64,000 nucleotides of DNA from Sorex araneus (GCF_027595985.1 NC_073313.1:80003994-80067993); one strand, 5' to 3'; numbered from the stretch's first letter, positions 1 to 12,662 are shown. Notes: generated by a model not told the origin, from the letters alone. Program-made: numbers and translations.

Positions 1-1287
1 TGATAGATCAACCAGACTAAAACTCAACAAGGAAGTACTAGCTTTGAACAAATACATGGAAGAGAGAGGACTAATAGATGTATACAGAGACTTTCACCCC
101 CCAAAAATTGAATACACATTCTTTTCCAATGCACATGGAACATTCTCCAAAATAGACCATGTGCTGGGCCACAAAACATACCTCAATAGAATCAGAAGAC
201 AGAAATTGTATCAACTGTTTTTTCAGACCACGATGTACTGAAGATAGAAGTTAATCACACAGAAACAGAGAATCAAATAAAAAACCTAAAAATTAAACAA
301 CTCAATGTTGATCAATGAGTGGGTCAGAGAGGAAATCAAGGAATAAATCAAAAGATACCTGGAAACAAATGAGAATGAAGACATGAGCTACCAGAACTTG
401 TGGGATGCATCTAAAGCAGTGTTGAGGGGGAAATATATAGCTCTGCAAGCATTTCTCAGGAAGGAAGAAAGGGTCCACATAAATAACCTGACTTCACAGC
501 TCAAGATCTTAGAAAAATTCCAACAAAAGGGGTTCAAACCAGGCAGGAGGAAGGAAATAACAAAACTTAGAGCAGAAATTAACAACACAAAAACCCAAAG
601 ATTTATCCAAAAGATCAATGAAACCAAGAGCTGGTACTTTGAGAAAAAAAACAAGATTGATAAATCACTAGCAAGACTCATAAAGAAAGAGAGAACCCTA
701 ATAAACTGAATCAGAAAGGAAAAGGGGGACATCATATCAGAAACCAAAGAAATTCAAAAGATAATCAGAGATTACTTTGAAAGGCTGTACACTACAAAAC
801 AAGAGAACCTAGAAGAAATGGATATATTCCTGGATTCCTATAGCCTCCCAAGGCTGAGCCAAGAAGATCTGGAATACCTGAATAGACCTATTACCATCAC
901 ATAAATTGAAAACAGTAATTAAATATCTTCCCCAAAACAAAAGCCCAGGTCCAGATGGATTCACTAGCAAATTCTTTCAAATACTTCAAGAGGACCTATT
1001 GCCAGTCCTTTTCAAGCTTTTCCAGGAAATTGAAGAAACAGAAACTTTTCCAAACAGTTTCTATGAGGCACATATCACGCTAATACCAAAAGCAAACAGA
1101 AACACCACCAAAAAAGAAAATTACAGGCCGATATCCCTGATAAACACGGATATGAAGATCCTCAATAAAATATTAGCAAAAAGAATCCAGTAATTTATCA
1201 AAAAGATCATACAACACGACCAAGTGGGATTCATCCGGGGGATGCAAGGATGGTTTAACATTCGCAAGTCAATCAATATCATATCAT
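1..1287 (+). mobile_element. LINE-1 ORF2 fragment, endonuclease to reverse transcriptase
   Basis: Degenerate LINE-1 ORF2, truncated by the window edge. Frames joined by frameshifts give the C-terminal endonuclease (GLIDVYRDFHP, FSKIDHVLGH, then SDHDVLKIEVN in another frame near 228), the linker ([16 protein letters not shown]) and the start of reverse transcriptase ([35 protein letters not shown]). The element resumes after an insertion at 1288-1843. Stops and frame changes mean no active product. Confidence 0.93.
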
Positions 1288-1843
1288 ATCATATCATATC
1301 ATATCATATCATATCATATCATATCATATCATATCATATCATATCATCATCATCATCCCCATTGATCATCAAATTTCTTGAGCATTCTCCGTTCATCCTA
1401 CCCCTGAGATTTTAGAAGCCTCTCTTTACTCATCTTTCCCGACGATGTCGCATTGGAGGCTCTTTCAGGATCAGGGGAATGAGACCCAGCACTGTTACTG
1501 GTTTTGGCATATGAATACACCATGGGGAGTTTGTGAGGCTCTCCCATGTGGGCAGGAAACTCTCGGTAGCTTGCCAGGTTCTCCCAGAGGGAGAAGTAGG
1601 CTATAAAATATCTGGGAGCTTCTGGGAGCTTGGTTTTAAGTCTCTGGATGTTGGCCGTTGGTGGGATTACACGGCGCTGGGGGCAGTCCCTGGGTGTGAC
1701 CGCCTAGCTACTGGAAAATGGTAAATCTGGGCGGAAGAGGCCCAGGTCCGATCCGAGCAGGCTTGGAGGTCTCAGCCCCTCCAAGGGCTATCATATCATT
1801 TATATGATATTGTGAGGTCCCACACACAATATCATATAAATGA
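1288..1843. repeat. Composite insertion: ATATC tract, SINE-like body and hairpin
   Basis: A (TATCA)n/(ATATC)n tract runs to about 1345. It is followed by about 440 bp containing part of the second SINE body in minus orientation (tactggttttggcatat; ctctcggtagcttgccaggt) and a GC-rich stretch I do not recognise (about 1620-1788). The block ends in a perfect inverted repeat. LINE-1 ORF2 is collinear across it: [12 protein letters not shown] before, [15 protein letters not shown]-like after. The word 'caatatcata' occurs at both edges and is probably the target duplication. Confidence 0.7.
1796..1843. repeat. Perfect 19-bp inverted repeat
   Basis: Arm 1796-1814 (tcatttatatgatattgtg) is the exact reverse complement of 1825-1843, with a 10-nt loop. 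The right arm runs into resumed LINE-1 coding sequence, so the left arm is probably an inverted copy of the target made at insertion. Confidence 0.85.
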
Positions 1844-3575
1844 AAGATAAAAACCATATAATCATATCAATACATGCAGATAAAGCATTTGACAAGATCC
1901 AGCACCTTTTTATGATAAAAACTCTCACCAATATGGGAATTTAAGGAACTTTTCTTAATATAGTTAAAGCCATCTACCACAAGCCTTACGGCAAGCACTA
2001 TCCTCAATGGAGAAAAATTAAGAGCCTTCCCTCTAAGATCAGGGATAAGACAAATATGCCCACTCTCACCACTACTATTCAATATACTACTGGAAATACT
2101 TGCCATAGCAGTTAGACAAGAAGAAGACACTAAGGGCATCCAAATAGGAAAGGAAGAAATCAAACTCCCACTATTTGCAGATGACATGATACTATATATT
2201 TAGAGAACCCTAAAGTCTCTACCAAGAAACTCCTAGAAACAGTAAACTTGTATAGTAAAGTCACAATCTATAAATCAATACCCAAAAGTCCATGGCTTTC
2301 CTATACGCAAATAATGAGAGAGGAGAAAGTGATACGAAAAAGGCAATCCCGTTCACAATCATGCCTCAGAAAATCCAGTAACTCAGAATCAGCTTAACTA
2401 ATAAGGTAAAGGACCTGTACAAAGAAAACTACAAAACACTACTTAAAGAAATAAAAGAGAACACGAGGAAATGGAAACACATCCCCTGCTCATGGATTGA
2501 GAGAATTAACATTGTCAAAATGGCAATATTCCCCAAAGCATTATATAGATTCAATGCAATTCCTATAAGGGTACCCATGATATTCTTCAAAGAAATTGAT
2601 CAAACACTCCTGAAATTCATGTGAAACAACAATATCACACGAATAGCTAAAGAAATTCTCGGGGAAAAAATATGGGGGGGCATCACCTGCCCCAACTTTA
2701 AACGATACTACAAAGTGGTAATAATTAAAATGGAACAAAAACATTTGTATTGGAACAAAAACAGACCCATAGATCAGTGGAATAGGGTTGAACATCCTTA
2801 CACATAGCCTCAAATATATAAGCATATAATCTTTGATAAGAGAGCAAGAGATGCAAAGTGGAACAAGGAAAGTCTCTTTAACAAATGGTGCTGGCAAAAC
2901 TGTATAGCTCCATGCAAAAAAAAGTGGGCTCAGAGTCTACCTAACAATGTGCACAAAAGTAAGATAAAAATGGATTAAATACCTCAACATCAGACCTGAA
3001 TCCATCAGGTATATTGAAGAAAAGGTTGGCAAAACCTTCTATGACATTGAAGCTAAAGGTATCTTCAAGGATGACACGCCACTGACCAGACAAGGGGAAA
3101 CGGGGAAACAGAGATAAAGAAATGGGACTATCTTAAACTAAGAAGTTTCTGTACCTCAAAAGAAACAGTGACCAGAATACAAAGACAGTCTACAGAATGG
3201 GAAAGGCTATTCACCCAATACCCCTCCGATAGGGGGTTAATATCAAGGATATACAAGACACTGGTTGAACTCTGCAAGAAGAAAACATACAATTCCATCA
3301 GAAAATGGGACAACGAGATGAACAGAAACTTTCTCAAAGAAGAAATCTGAATGGCCAAAAGACACATGAAAAATGCTCTTCATCAATAATCATCGAGGAG
3401 ATGCAGATCAAAACAACCATGAGATACCACCTCACACCACAGAGACTGGCACACATCCAGAAGTACAAAAACAACCCGTGTTGGCATGGATGCGGGGAGA
3501 AAGGGACTCTCCTTCACTGCTGTGGGAATGCCGACTGGTCCAGCCTTTTTGGAAAACAATATGGACTTTTAAAAA
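1844..3575 (+). mobile_element. LINE-1 ORF2 fragment, reverse transcriptase to C-terminus
   Basis: Second half of the element that starts at 1. Reverse transcriptase continues with the catalytic FADD motif ([12 protein letters not shown], near 2170), followed at once by a stop. Thumb and C-terminal blocks follow ([58 protein letters not shown]). Many stops and frameshifts. It breaks off near 3575, where a minus-strand LINE-1 3' end begins. Confidence 0.93.
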
Positions 3576-3603
3576 AATTTCAATGTTTTTCACTGTCTAT
3601 TTT

Positions 3604-4352
3604 CTTTCTTTTTAAAAAAATTATTATTTTTTTATTAATGAATCACTGTGCGGGTACAGTTACAGATTTACGCATTTTTGTGCTTGTGTTTCAGTCATAC
3701 AATCCTCGAGAACCCATCCCTCCACCAGTGCCCATTCTCCTCCACCGATGACCCCAGCATCCCTCCCACCTCCTCTCCCACCCCCACCCCCAACTCACCC
3801 TGCCTCAGGGCATTTGCTTTTGTTCTTTCTCTCCTTCTGGGTGTTGTGGTTTGCAATGCAGGAATTGGGTGGCCATCATCATCAATCTATAGTCTGCTTT
3901 CAGGACACCTCTCCCATCTCGAGTGGGTCCTCCAACTGCACTTTAGTTGGTGTTCCCTTCTGTATCTGAGCTTCCTTTTCCCGCAGCATGTGATGCTGGC
4001 TTCCAAACCATGGAGCAAACCTCCTGGTACTTATTTCTACCATTCTTGGGTGTTAGTCTCCCATTCTGTTATTTTATATTCCGCAGATGAGTGCAATTCT
4101 TCTATGTCTGTCTCTCTTTCTGACTCATTTCACTTAGCATGATACTTTCCATGCTGATTCACTTATATGCAAATTTAATGACCTCATCTTTTCTGAAAGC
4201 TGCATAGTATTCCATTGTGTAGCTGTACCAAAGTTTCTTTAACCAGTCATCTGTTCTTGGGCACTCTGGTTTTTTCCCAGTTCTGGCTATTGTAAACAGT
4301 TCTGTGATGAACATACAGGTGCAGATGTCATTTCTACTATACTTTTTTGCCT
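3604..4352 (-). mobile_element. LINE-1 3' end, inverted
   Basis: Read on the minus strand this is the ORF2 C-terminus, the G-rich 3' UTR (complement of ccctccaccagtgcccattc) and the terminal motif 'cagtgattcattaataaaaa'. It lies tail-to-tail with the element ending at 3575 and head-to-head with the one starting at 4353. Because the inverted part is a complete 3' end with its tail, a separate insertion explains it better than twin-priming inversion. Confidence 0.85.
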
Positions 4353-5245
4353 CAAACAGTTTCTATGAGGCACATATCTCCCTAATACCAAAAGCAAATA
4401 AAGACACCACTATCAAGGAAAACCACAGGCCAATGTGGACATTTTAAAAAACACTAGAAATCAAGCTCCCATTTGACCCAGCAATACCACTTCTGGGAAT
4501 ATATACTGGAGATGCAAAAGTATAGTAGAAATGATATATGAACTTGTATGTTTAGTGCAGTACTATGTCAATAGCTAGAATCTGGATAAAACCTGAATGC
4601 CCGAGAACAAATGACTGGTTAAAGAAACTTTGGTATGTCTACATAATGGTATACTATGCAGCTGTCAGAAAAGATGAAGTCATGAAATTTCCATGTATGT
4701 GGATCAACATGGAGAGTATCATGCTAAGTGAAATGTGTTAGAAAGAGAGGGTTAGTCATAAAAGTAATGCATTCATTTGTTGAGTATTAAGTAAGATAAT
4801 AGGAGACTAACACCTAAGGATAGTTAAAATAAGGGTCAGTAGGGACTGCCCCATGGCTTGATAGCCGATCTCATGCACTGGAGGTAAAGGTAGCTGGGGT
4901 GGTGAGAGGAGTACTAAATAAGTGATGGTTGGAAGGATCGCTCTGGATAGAAGATGCATGTTGAAAGTAGACTATGTACCAAACATGATAGTTGCTTATT
5001 TCCTGTATTGCAAACCATAACACTCAAAAGGACAGAGAGAGTAAGAGGGATTGTGTCTGCCACAGAGGCAGAAAGTGGGAAGGGACAGGGGTGAGGGGAG
5101 GGATACTGGGAACATTGAGGGTGGAAAATGGGCACTGGTGGAGGGATGAGTACTTGAACATTGTTTGACTGAAACACAATCACTAAAGTCTGTAATTCTG
5201 TAAATATATCTCGCAATGATTCACTAAAATAAAAAAGAAAAAAAG
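4353..5245 (+). mobile_element. LINE-1 fragment with internal deletion
   Basis: Starts with about 85 bp of reverse transcriptase (cagtttctatgaggcacata; [16 protein letters not shown]-like). It then jumps near 4438 to the last part of ORF2 (aaatcaagctcccatttgac) and the 3' UTR, ending 'caatgattcactaaaataaaaaag'-like at 5220-5245. About 2.5 kb of normal LINE-1 is missing between the two parts. Confidence 0.8.
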
Positions 5246-7145
5246 AAATGTACAAAACAATCCTGAAATTCATATGGAAAAATAACCTCTAACAAATAGC
5301 TAAAGCAGTCCTTGGGGAAAAAGAAGGTAGGTGGCATCACATTCCCCAAATTCAAGCTCTACTTCAAAGCAGTAGTAATTAAAACATCATGGTATTGGGG
5401 TACTGGCATAGAAACATCCCTGCAGACCAATGGAATAGAGTTGAATATACTGACAAGACCCTCAAATACATGATCACTTAATCATTGATAAAGGAGCAAG
5501 AAATGTGAAGCGGAGCAAGGAAAGCCTCTTAAATAAGTGGTGCTGGGAAAACTGGAGAGCTACTTGCAAAAAATGAATTCATACCTCTAACACCAGGTAA
5601 AAAAGTCAGATCAAAATGGATTAACGACCTCAATATCAGACCTGAATCCATAAGTTACATGGAAGAAAATGTAGGCAGAACCCTCCATGATATTGAAGCT
5701 AAAGCATGAAACACCATTGATGGTACAAGTGGAAACAATGATAAACAAATGGGACTACATTAAACTAAGAAGCCTCTGTACCTCAAAAGAAATAGTGACC
5801 AAAATACAGAGACAGCCAGCAGATTTAGAAAAATTATATATCCAATACCCATTAGGTAAGAGATTAATATCCAAGATATATAAAACACTGGTAGAACTTT
5901 ACAAGAAATAAAAAAACCTCCAACCCCATAAAAATTGGGGAGAAGAAATGAACAGACACGTCCTCAAAAAATACAATGGTCAATGGGCATAGGGAAAAAT
6001 GCTCTACATCGCTAATCAGGGAGATAAAAATCAAAACATCAATGAGATATCATCTCACACCACAGAGTTTGGAACACAAAAAGAACAAGAACAGGGGCTA
6101 GAGCGATAGCACAGCAGGTAGGGCATTTGCCTTGGCACGCGGCCGACCTGGGTTTGATTCCCAGCATCCCATATGGTTCCAAGAGCACCACCAGTGGTAA
6201 TTTCTGAGTGCAGAGCCAGGAGTGACCCCTGTGAATCGCCAGGTGTGACACAAAAAGCCAAAAAAAATTAGAACAAGAACCACCAATGCTGTTACAGGTA
6301 TGGGGAGAAAGGGACTCTCTTTCATTGTTGGTGGGAATGCCAACTGGTTCAGCCTTTTTGGAAAACAATATGGGCATTCGTTAAAAAACTAGAAATTGAG
6401 CTTCCATATGACCCAGCAATACCACTTTTGGGAATATATCTTGGGGGTCCAAAACAGCACAGTAAAAGGATATCTGCACCTGTATGTTCACTGCAGCACT
6501 GTGCACAATAGTCAATCTGGAAACAATCCGAGTGCCCAAGAACAAACAACTGGTTGAAGAAACAATGGTACATCTACACAATGGAATACTATTCATTTGT
6601 TATGAAATATGAGGTAATGAAATTTGATTATAATTGTATAGACTCAGAGAGTATCATGCTAAGTGAAATGAGTCATAATGAGACAGACATAGAATGACTG
6701 CACTTGTTTGTGGAACATAAAATAACATAGTATGAACTAACAGTAGAGACAAGGAGACAAGGGCCAGGAGGATTGGTCCACGTTTGGAAGTCTCCCTGAA
6801 ATGCTGGGGGAGAAAGCAATTGAAATAGAAAAGGAACTATAAAGTCAATGATGGTTGGAGGGATTTCTCAGGATGGGAGATGCATGCTGAAAGTAGGCAA
6901 AAGGACCAAACATGATGGCCTCTAAGTGTCTGTATTTCAAACCATAATAACTAAAAGGAGACACAGAGCAAGGCCGGAGTGGGGGTGGGGGGAGAGATAC
7001 TGGGAACATTGATGTTGGAGAATGGGAACTGGTGGAGGGATAGGTACTTGATCATTGTATGACTGAAACATAATCACGAAAGTTTGTAAATCTGTGAATC
7101 TGTAAAGTTTGTAAAACTATATCTCATGGTTATTTAAAAAATTCT
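5246..7145 (+). mobile_element. LINE-1 ORF2 C-terminal half and 3' UTR
   Basis: Begins in the ORF2 thumb region (ILKFIWKNNL-like), runs through the C-terminus with frameshifts, and ends in the G-rich 3' UTR (ctggtggagggataggtact) and the motif 'ctatatctcatggttattt'. It is split by a SINE at 6094-6269. Not coding. Confidence 0.9.
6094..6269 (+). mobile_element. tRNA-derived SINE, poly(A) type
   Basis: tRNA head (gagcgatagcacagcaggta; B box ggtttgattcc) followed by the body (cagcatcccatatggtt) and an A-rich end. Flanked by target duplications 'agaacaagaac' at 6082 and 6270. It interrupts the LINE-1 around it and is therefore younger. Confidence 0.93.
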
Positions 7146-7149
7146 TTTA

Positions 7150-7870
7150 AAAATAAGGAAAGTGTCTACCATAGAGTCAGGGGGTGGGATGGAGTGGCGG
7201 TGGCAGGAGGGATAGTGGGGACATTGGTGGTGTGAAATGTACACTGGTGGAGGGATGGATGTTTGATCATTGTATGACTGAAACTCAATCATGAAAGCTT
7301 TGTAACTATCTCATGTTGATTTTATTAAAAAACAGAAAAAGGCCATCTATAACAAGCCCAAAGCCAGTAATCATCCTTAATAGTGAAAAGCTGAAAGAAT
7401 TCTTTCTGAGATCAGGTTCAAGACAAGGATGTTCACTCTTTGCACTTCTATTCAACAGTTTTAGAAATCCTGGCTATAGCAATCACAAGAAAAACCAATA
7501 AAAGAGATCCAAACTAGAAAAGAAGAACTCAAATTATCATTACATGATGATGACATGATCACATACATAGAAAACCCTTAAGAGTCCATAAACAAGCTCC
7601 AAGAAACAATAAGGTTATACAGCACAAGTGGCAGGTTACAAAATCAACATACAAAAATAGGTGACATTCTTAAATTCAAAGAATGAAGAAAGCGATCAAG
7701 AAGCCTATCCCATTTAAAATCATATCCAAAAACATCAAATACCTATGAATCAGCTTAACAACACTGGAGGGAAGCTGAAACTGGTGGTATGGCTGGTGTT
7801 GAAATATTATATGCCTAAAGTTCAACTATCAATAACTTTGTAAATCACATTAATTAAAAAATGAAAAATA
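7150..7870 (+). mobile_element. Three short LINE-1 pieces
   Basis: 7150-7327 is a 3' UTR piece ending 'ctatctcatgttgatttta'. 7335-7765 is reverse transcriptase (IILNSEKLKEFFLRSGSRQG; later 'YLIHYDDDMITYI'-like, so the FADD box is damaged). 7766-7870 is a 3' end of an older subfamily (aactttgtaaatcacattaa). Confidence 0.75.
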
Positions 7871-8689
7871 ATTTTTAAAATCTGATAAAAATGCAGAAAA
7901 CCTAGTGGAATTACAATCTGGAATTGATAGAAAAAGAAAGGTCATAAGCTCCCTATTCATATTGACTTTCACCATGGTTCTTTGCATCTGTTGAGAAAAA
8001 GATGGTGCTAAAAGGGAAAGCCAGCAGAAGCCCAAGAAAGGATTTCAATGATATGCTCATGAGAAAACAGTCAGAAGAAAGACTGTAGTGTGATTGGGAA
8101 AGAATCCAAGTGGAGCAGGTGTTGCTTCAGGTGCCTGATTCCTGATATACCTGCAATCCTGGAGTTACACTCACAGATTATTGCATTTCTAATTCTCACA
8201 TTCACCCCTCATAAATCTCAAAAAGGAAGCAGCTGGATTCAACGATGTGGTAAGTTCATCTATTTCAAAGGAACTGGGTTCATGGAATTCAGAATCATAA
8301 CCTCTTCCACACACAATGTTGGAGTAATTGGATGGCCAGTGGCACAGGATGAAACTGGATATGCATCTCACACCTTGCACAAAAGTTCATTGCAGGTTGA
8401 ATACTCACCTGGACATTAATCAGTAATCCATCAAGAACACTTTGAAAATATAGGCACAACTCTGCAGGGCATGCATCTCAGAGGTGTCTACAGTGATTTA
8501 CCTACAGTAGCAAAGACAACAAGAATATAAATAAATGGGATATCAAACTCAAAAGACAAGGTAGCTAAAGAAACTCAGTCTAAAAATAAAAAGATGTCCT
8601 ATTTAATGGGACAAAATAAAACTTGGATACCAGGCATTAGATAAAATATATCAAGCTCAACAATAAAAAAAACTCACAACCCATCACAA

Positions 8690-9130
8690 AATGTTAAGAG
8701 TTGATGAACAAGTCCTTCCACAAGGAAATGTATGGACCCCCAAAAGGTATATGAAAATGTGTCCATCATAACTTATACTTAGGAACATGCAAATAAAAAC
8801 AGCAGTGAGATATCATTTCACACTTAGAATGACATATACCTAAAAGACAGGAAACAACCAGTATTGGTGGGTATGCGATGAAAAATTAACCAGATTTTTA
8901 TCTGGTTAAGCCTTGAAGGAAAAATACAATATGGTGATCTCAGCAAAGACTAGCGCTTCCATGGTATCAGTGATTCCGCTACTCAAAATCTACCCCTAAA
9001 TCACAAAAATGTTACTTTAATGACAAAATATTCACATTCATGTTTACTGTAGCACTTAGTACAATAAACAGAATATGTAAACAACCCAGGTGAACAATTT
9101 TAGATTAATGGATCTAGAATTTGTAGTGTA
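8690..9130 (+). mobile_element. Old LINE-1 ORF2 C-terminal fragment
   Basis: Weak but clear match to the ORF2 C-terminus (aggaacatgcaaataaaaac; agtgagatatcatttcacac; aacaacccaggtgaacaa). The same piece is in copy B at 27720-28500, so it predates the duplication. Confidence 0.7.
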
Positions 9131-10290
9131 CTGCCTTATGACTGGCTCTGCAGAGAGGCCAAACTGCCAAATAATTTCAGGTACAAAGGTCTTTAGGCTG
9201 AGAAATCTAGGGTCTTCTCACAGCGGGACAGGAAGCCTCCTCCCACCTCCCCATTACTTCTGGAAGCCCCTACAACCACACCCACATTGTACAATCACCA
9301 CCACATAAGCTCAGTCGAAAATTTCAGGTACAAAGGTCTTTAGGCTGAGAAATCTGGGGGGAGGGTCTTCTCTGAGTGGGGACGGGAAGCCTCTTCCACC
9401 TCCCGGAAGCCCCTACAACCATACCCACATTCTACAATCATCACCACATAAGCTCATGTAAAGCCCATCTTTACAGACTCAGGATCAAATCTCAGAAGAG
9501 ATCAACTAGCCATAAAAATTCATGGATACACTGGTTTTCCAGATGAAAACTCTGGGGTACCTAGGGGAGGGTAACAGGTCAAGACCTTGCCCTGACAAAG
9601 CCCTGGCAGCCACACTCACATCTCCACAGCTATGACAATTGCCTAACTCCACTGCCTCAAGACAGCTCTGCAGAGATGCCAAACTGCTGAAAATTTCAGA
9701 TTTACTGGTCTTCAGTCCAAGAACTCTGGTGTCTTCTTGGTGTGGGATATTGGAGAAGGAGCAGGCAGCCTCCCTTCACCAATCCCATACTTCTGGAAGC
9801 CCCAGAAGTCACACCCACATCTCACAAATGCTGCCATGTAAACTCACTGCCCAGTTAAATATTCTGGATTTTCTGTATCACGAACCTGCAAATGCTGCCA
9901 CCCAACACATCCAAACTCTACAATACTGACATCTGAGTAGGAGCATACCAAATTAGATGGGAAAGCAACATAGATGGTAACTAAGCTCAATAACACAGAA
10001 GGTAACAACAGCTTATTAAATACTCAGGAAAGACTTAAGATCCCCACAGTGAGAATAATTTTCACTAATTTTTTGTATTTAAGTATTTTTTGTAAACTGC
10101 ATTTACCATATAGTTCTAAAAAGCAGTATAAATAATTTTGTGCCTGCCAAGGGCACAAGGATGGGGGAGGTTAGGAAAATGAGGACAGTGGTGGAGGGAA
10201 GGTCACACTGGTTGTAGGACAGTGTTGGACTACTGAATGCCTATAACAAATACATCATGAAAAACTTTGTAAACCAGTGTTTAAATAAAG
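9131..10290 (+). mobile_element. LINE-1-related element with tandem leader repeats
   Basis: Absent from copy B at the matching point. A block of about 147 bp is repeated in tandem: 'aatttcaggtacaaaggtct' starts at 9173 and 9320, with a more distant unit near 9690. The right end (10150-10290) resembles an old LINE-1 3' end (gtggagggaaggtcacactg; aaaactttgtaaaccagtgt). No coding potential seen. It resembles the leader units of the element at 10402. Confidence 0.6.
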
Positions 10291-10401
10291 GGGGGGAAAG
10301 AATCTGCCATGCATACATGTGTGTACATGTTACACATGTACATGTGAAAAATAAAATATAAACAGAATAAAGATAAAAAGTCACTGAGGAAAAAACACTG
10401 G

Positions 10402-12374
10402 GAGGAGCCAAGATGGTGATGGTCTGGATGCAGGTAACAGGATGGGTGGAGTGGTGGCAGCTCTTGGACCTCCAAATTGTGGGTGCTACAGCATAGAAAC
10501 TCTCCATATTTCCTCGGGAATGAATGTGTCAATTCTTATAAAAAGCACGTTTCAAGGCCAGTCTGGAACCTGAAATTGCTGTAGTGCCCCAGGTTTCTGC
10601 CTGAGTAGCCAGTTTGAGCAGCAGGGTAGTCCCAGAAACAGAAACAGCTGGGCACTGTTCTAGGGCCAGAAGCTTTGCCAGCTAAAAATCTTCTGCCACC
10701 ACTCCCATGGCAGTCAGGTCCTGCTGCAGGACCCCAGGTACCTGCCATGAACGGTCAGCTTGGGCAGCTGAATAGCTCCAGAAACTGTGGCATCCGGGTG
10801 CCCATGCTGGGTCCAGAAGTTGCACCAAGACCACAAACCATCACTTCTCCTATGGCTCAGACTCTGGCAAGGAGGCTCCACTGTCATTTCTTCCCTGGAC
10901 CAGCCTGCATTACCCACAGTGTATAATGGAGGAAAACCTCCTTGAGCACCAACTGTCTGGAGACCTAGGATGGGGGCATGTGCCCCCAGTCAGGCTCTGC
11001 TGGACTGGTGGTTGCAGCCCACCCAGAGTGCCCAGACTGCAAACAATAGCAGCTTTGGCCCTGGTCCTGGTTCCCGCTGAGGCTGCTGCCACCATCGTCA
11101 CTGGGGCCAAGGGGGCAAAGCACTACCAGCAGGTCAACCTGAACCTGCAGGGTGAGTATATCAGCAGCTTTATGGTGCCTTCAGATTACCTGATACCCCA
11201 AACTCACCATTTTGCCTCTGGCCAGACTCCAACAATTCAGGACTAAGTTTCATGAGAAATCAAACAGCCAAAAGTTATGTACGTGGGAACCAGGTCCACA
11301 AAACACGTTCAATTCAGCCATACGAGCTCATTTATCAGCCTTGCTTCAGAGACCCATAAATAAATCTCGAAAGAGATCAAAAACCGCAGTTAATATCAGA
11401 CCTGCACAGACCATGGTGGAGCAGAGGGGGGACTGGAGTGGGGGAAGTCAGCCTGGTGCCACCCAAACAAAGCCCCTGGCAGCCACTTGCTCCCACAATG
11501 CAAAATGACCGTCATGCCCCCGGCCAGACTCCACCACCTTGGAATGGAACTCACCGAGATATTAACCTGCTGAAAATTTGGATATGCAGGCTTTGTAACT
11601 GAAATCTCCAGGTTTTCTCTGAGCTGACATGGCCAACTCCCTCCATTTCCCTATAAACCTAGATACACTGGCAGTAACCCCCACGAATCAACTCCAGTGC
11701 CACCATGTAAGCTCTTCTACCTGCCTCACTTCAGAGACATAAATAAACCTCAGAAAAGGTCAAAAACTGCAGTTAATCTCGGACCCACACAAGGATGAAC
11801 AGACCAGGGTAGATCAGAGGCGGGCAGGTTAGCCTGGTCCCCACCCAAATACAGCCCCGGCAGCCGCTTGCTCCCACAATCCAAATTGCCGGCATGACCT
11901 TAGCTGGACTCCACTGTACTGGGACAGACCTCAGTGAGATATTAATCTGCTAAAAATTTGGTATGTAGATACCACAAAGGCTGAGATCTCCAGGCATTCT
12001 TGGTATCTGGATTGGTTACTTTCCCCCACCTTCCTGTACTTCCGGAAACCTGGCAGTCATGTTCACACTCCAAGGCTAGCACCCAGCTTAAAAAAGAACT
12101 ACTCCAGGGGGGCCTCCCCAATAAAAACACTGAATGCCCTGAAAAAAACCACAATGACCTCTTAGCACCTGTATTGTCAACCATAATGTACAAAAAGAGA
12201 GAGAGAAAGAAGGAAGAAAGTTGCCTGCATAGAGACAGGTGAGGTGGGTGGGTGGTAGGGGGGCAGTGGGAGGGAAACTGAGGACACTGGTGGTGGGGAT
12301 GGATACTGGAACATTGTATGACTGAAACTAAATCATAAATAGCCTTGTGATGGTCCATCTCATGGTGACTCAAT
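10402..12374 (+). mobile_element. Non-autonomous LINE-1 derivative: 5' UTR joined to 3' end
   Basis: Starts 'gaggagccaagatggtg', like the start of a mammalian LINE-1 5' UTR with its YY1-type site. It ends in a LINE-1 3' end (12190-12374: gtatgactgaaactaaatca; catggtgactcaataaaaaa) with no ORF1 or ORF2 between. Inside is a direct repeat of period about 383 bp ('gcagttaat' at 11386 and 11769). Target duplications 'aaaaaacactgg' at 10390 and 'aaaaaaccactgg' at 12376 bracket it. Copy B lacks it. Confidence 0.75.
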
Positions 12375-12470
12375 AAAAAAACCACTGGCAATATTACCTT
12401 ATAACACACCAACAGGACTTCATACCTTAAATAAACTAAATTGCTTATTTGTTTAAAAAACTCGGTCAGG

Positions 12471-12662
12471 GGACTGGAGCTATAGCATAGCAGGTAGGGT
12501 GTTTGCCTTGCATGGAGCCAACCCAGGTTCGATTCTCAGCATCCCATATGGTCCCTTGAGCACTGCCAGTAGTAATTCCTGAGTGTAGAGCCAGGAGTAA
12601 CCACTGAGCATCACTGGGTGTGATCCAAAAAGCAAAATAAATAAATAAAAAAAATAAAAATA
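12471..12662 (+). mobile_element. tRNA-derived SINE, poly(A) type
   Basis: Head 'ggactggagctatagcatag', B box 'ggttcgattct', usual body and a long A/T-rich tail. Target duplications end in 'ggtcagg' at 12464 and 12666. Confidence 0.92.

Noticed and set aside
1277-1345. CRISPR-like array of short repeats
   Set aside because: It is a simple pentanucleotide microsatellite without spacers, in a mammalian genome.
3648-4142. 164-codon open stretch, proline- and serine-rich
   Set aside because: It is the complement of a LINE-1 3' UTR; other 3' UTR copies here give the same kind of open frame.
6055-6377. Open frames across a SINE on minus
   Set aside because: They read through SINE and LINE-1 sequence. 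Similar peptides recur at every SINE copy.
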